This document shows, in pieces, positions 62,505 to 64,000 of a DNA stretch of 64,000 nucleotides. Every line of letters starts with the position of its first letter. Within the stretch, counting starts at the first letter, position 1. This DNA is from Conchocele bisecta (lineage: Eukaryota > Mollusca > Bivalvia > Lucinida > Thyasiridae), in the NCBI GenBank assembly GCA_029237695.1, contig CM055273.1:55603968-55667967 (forward strand), read 5' to 3'. Position numbers and translations under genes: made by a program. Below the pieces are notes generated by a model. It did not search any database. It was not told where the DNA came from and saw only the letters and a program-made list of their open reading frames with translations.

Positions 62505-62649
62505 AACATGCAGAGAAGTACTTCAAGGCACGCGTGGGTGCTTGCAATCACGAACATGCATTGTCATTGGAGATAAATGGAAACCAAATGTATCAAAATT
62601 AAACACAACTAACTTGTCTCTGTGTTCGGTTTAGATGATTCGACTGTAT

Positions 62650-63155
62650 TATTAGATGTGCACGTGACCTGCCATTCAATAATCTCTAAAACACTGCTTC
62701 ACCCGTCGGGAATTCCGTCAGTCAGCACCTCCAACCCTCAGCCCCCATCACCTTCGGACGCGAAGGACATTGCTAAATGCATACACTATGAACACATACT
62801 TATTTCTGACTACCGCCTGGTTTTTACTGTCGTTATTGACACTTATTATTCTTAACATCGTATATTGTTACATGGCTGTCGTTGTTCGACACCGCTCACA
62901 TCCGTGTTCAAACGTACAGCGCGTGCTGTTTGACCATGGCTGTAGACAATGCTCATTCCGGGGCCAGGCCAGAACCTACGTAATGCATGTGTCGCATGAC
63001 GTTACTAAAACGCGCCATTTGAACTGCATCACGCGACGTGTACTGTGGTCCAAGACTATGTATGTGTAAATCAGCTGTTTGAATGGAGCAGATTATCAAA
63101 GTACCGAAAGTACTGCATATAAGCTCATATTATACGATATTTCCGACGGAATGTA
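62650..63155. other. Unassigned stretch with a membrane-like 99-aa frame
   Basis: A frame at 62770-63069 has a hydrophobic run early (LTLIILNIVYCYMAVVV). However, its DNA 'CCTGGTTTTTACTGTCGTTA' (62818) recurs at 63309 as 'CCTGGTTTTTACTGTAGTTA' without the frame, so this is a repeat, and I do not call a gene. Confidence 0.4.
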
Positions 63156-63158
63156 ACA

Positions 63159-63293
63159 ATAACGTTCGACAATGTCCAGGCGTGGGTAAACGTTGCCGTG
63201 ACACTCGGGAACTGTTTGAACCCGCGGCCTACGGCCTTGGGGTTCAAACAGTTACCTCGTGCCACGGCAAACGTGTACATTGTCGAACATTAT
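63159..63293. repeat. Long hairpin between two copies of a flank repeat
   Basis: 'ACGTTCGACAATGT' / 'ACATTGTCGAACAT', 'AACGTTGCCGTG' / 'CACGGCAAACGT' and 'GAACTGTTTGAACCC' / 'GGGTTCAAACAGTT'; centre 'GGCCTACGGCC'. The flank 'ACCGCCTGGTTTTTACTG' / 'ACCACCTGGTTTTTACTG' lies at both sides (62816, 63307). Confidence 0.75.
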
Positions 63294-63689
63294 ATTTCTA
63301 AATACCACCTGGTTTTTACTGTAGTTATGGACACGTATTATTCTTAGTATCGTGTATTGGAATCTGTGATAGGCTATAGATTTCTGGCTTTGAATAACAT
63401 TATTCTACGTGACTAATTGATAAAAGTTATGACAGCACGAATTCAAATCTTATTTGCTCTAACGGTGTTACTTGAAGACATTAATGGACACAAACTTGGA
63501 GAATATTTAGAAATAAAGTGATCTACATGTACCTGGAGCGTGTGCTCCCTGTATTTAATCCATCAATGCGTATTTTATCCTACGTCTAGCTGTATTGACG
63601 ATGGCATTGATTCCTTATTACTATTCTTCATATTCCGTTGTTGTAAAGTTCAAGGGTGCAGACGTGGGAGTGATATATTGGTTGCCATT

Positions 63690-63965
63690 ATTTGGCTGTG
63701 ATTGGAGCTTATTAAGTGTGTGGCCAGTCTAGCTTCTGATCTATTAGCGCATTCCAATCGCCTTATAAGAATATGTTTTGCATGAGCACGACGTGTGCTT
63801 CACTGATTGAATAGTGAATAATGCACAGCTTATTTAGCACAATTACGTGGACTAATACGGATTTAAAGTATATGTTGATTGTTCCCCATCTCGAGAGAGT
63901 ACAATGTAGGCACTGATCAGGCTGATCTGTGGCTACACTGCAGTTCAGGATAAACATTTGCTCAA
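63690..63965. mobile_element. Family M element, worn
   Basis: 'TGGCTGTGATTGGAGCTTAT', 'GTGTGTGGCCAGTCTAGCTT', 'GTGTGCTTCACTGATTGAAT' and 'CACTGATCAGGCTGATCTGT' follow the M order. The core palindrome is broken by ~90 bp of other sequence. Confidence 0.55.
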
Positions 63966-64000
63966 CCATATTCCAAATGTCATGCGAATCCGCACTAGTG

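Noticed and set aside
62770..63069. 99-aa frame with a hydrophobic segment, possible small membrane protein
   Set aside because: Its DNA is partly repeated at 63300 without an open frame, and the rest shows no domain or supported start.

Overview
This window looks like non-genic nuclear DNA of an invertebrate animal, most likely a bivalve mollusc. It is AT-rich, has no bacterial-style gene packing and no long open reading frame outside repeats. It is built largely from short non-autonomous transposons, hairpin elements, tRNA-derived retroposon fragments and tandem arrays. The bivalve assignment is an inference. I recall repeats like family M (core 'CAGTGTAGATC..GATCAG'), the N-type 'AGCTCACCTGAG' elements and the SINE tails ending in (AAAC)n from bivalve genomes, but no search was run. 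I found no protein-coding gene I can support and no rRNA. The best tRNA-like fold, at 62.23 kb, sits inside a repeated SINE-like unit.

Family letters are local labels. A: hairpin plus ~200-bp unit. B: CAAAGTATACTTT inverted repeats. C: GAGCTGT hairpin. D and E: two-module hairpin + inverted-repeat elements. F: hairpin found inside composite E copies. G: GTTTCACTAAACTTCGTACG inverted repeats. H: TCTCTAAACCGGACACC hairpin. J: GCGCCGGCGTAAA inverted repeats. K: long palindrome ending near GAGACACGCCATG. L: TTAA-flanked, piggyBac-like. M: GATCAG-core palindrome. N: AGCTCACCTGAG element with 442-bp tandem repeats. P: TTAAAGGTACATGCCC inverted repeats. R: 21-bp iteron palindromes. S: G-run/C-run elements. 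T: SINE-like with AAAC tail. U: GTTTCACGAAACCTGCCC inverted repeats. V, W, X, Q, AA, BB, CC, DD, EE and FF are described in their entries.

Layout. 0-9 kb: four A copies, a degenerate D cluster, J, AA, E, K with L inserted in it, B, M, H. 9-15 kb: P split by a 1.66-kb N element, the Q pair, FF, a G-run element, K, M. 15-24 kb: G, T, R, M, two composite E/F elements, SINE-head fragments. 24-31 kb: D, CC, L, P, D, AA, and a 14-unit tRNA-like tandem array at 28.33-29.63 kb. 31-40 kb: G copies, V, X, W, H, C, a 12-bp minisatellite, U, S, and a 38-bp satellite at 39.15-40.11 kb that appears to grow from a K end. 40-53 kb: M tandem triplet, E, P, composite E/F, G inside an L-like element, D, FF, K, R, a dense H cluster, U, B, E. 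53-64 kb: U, a 2.57-kb element with 805-bp terminal inverted repeats, EE, B, D, P, M, L core, two large hairpins, J, G, two tandem tRNA-SINE units, and a terminal hairpin/M region.

The main points are architectural. Families D and E share one design: an imperfect hairpin module bounded by ATAGAGAATA, joined to a second inverted-repeat module that starts TTTATC and ends GATAA(A). Several nested insertions give relative ages and target sites: L in K, N in P, E in H, G in an L-like element. Stretches between listed elements hold no gene I can recognise.
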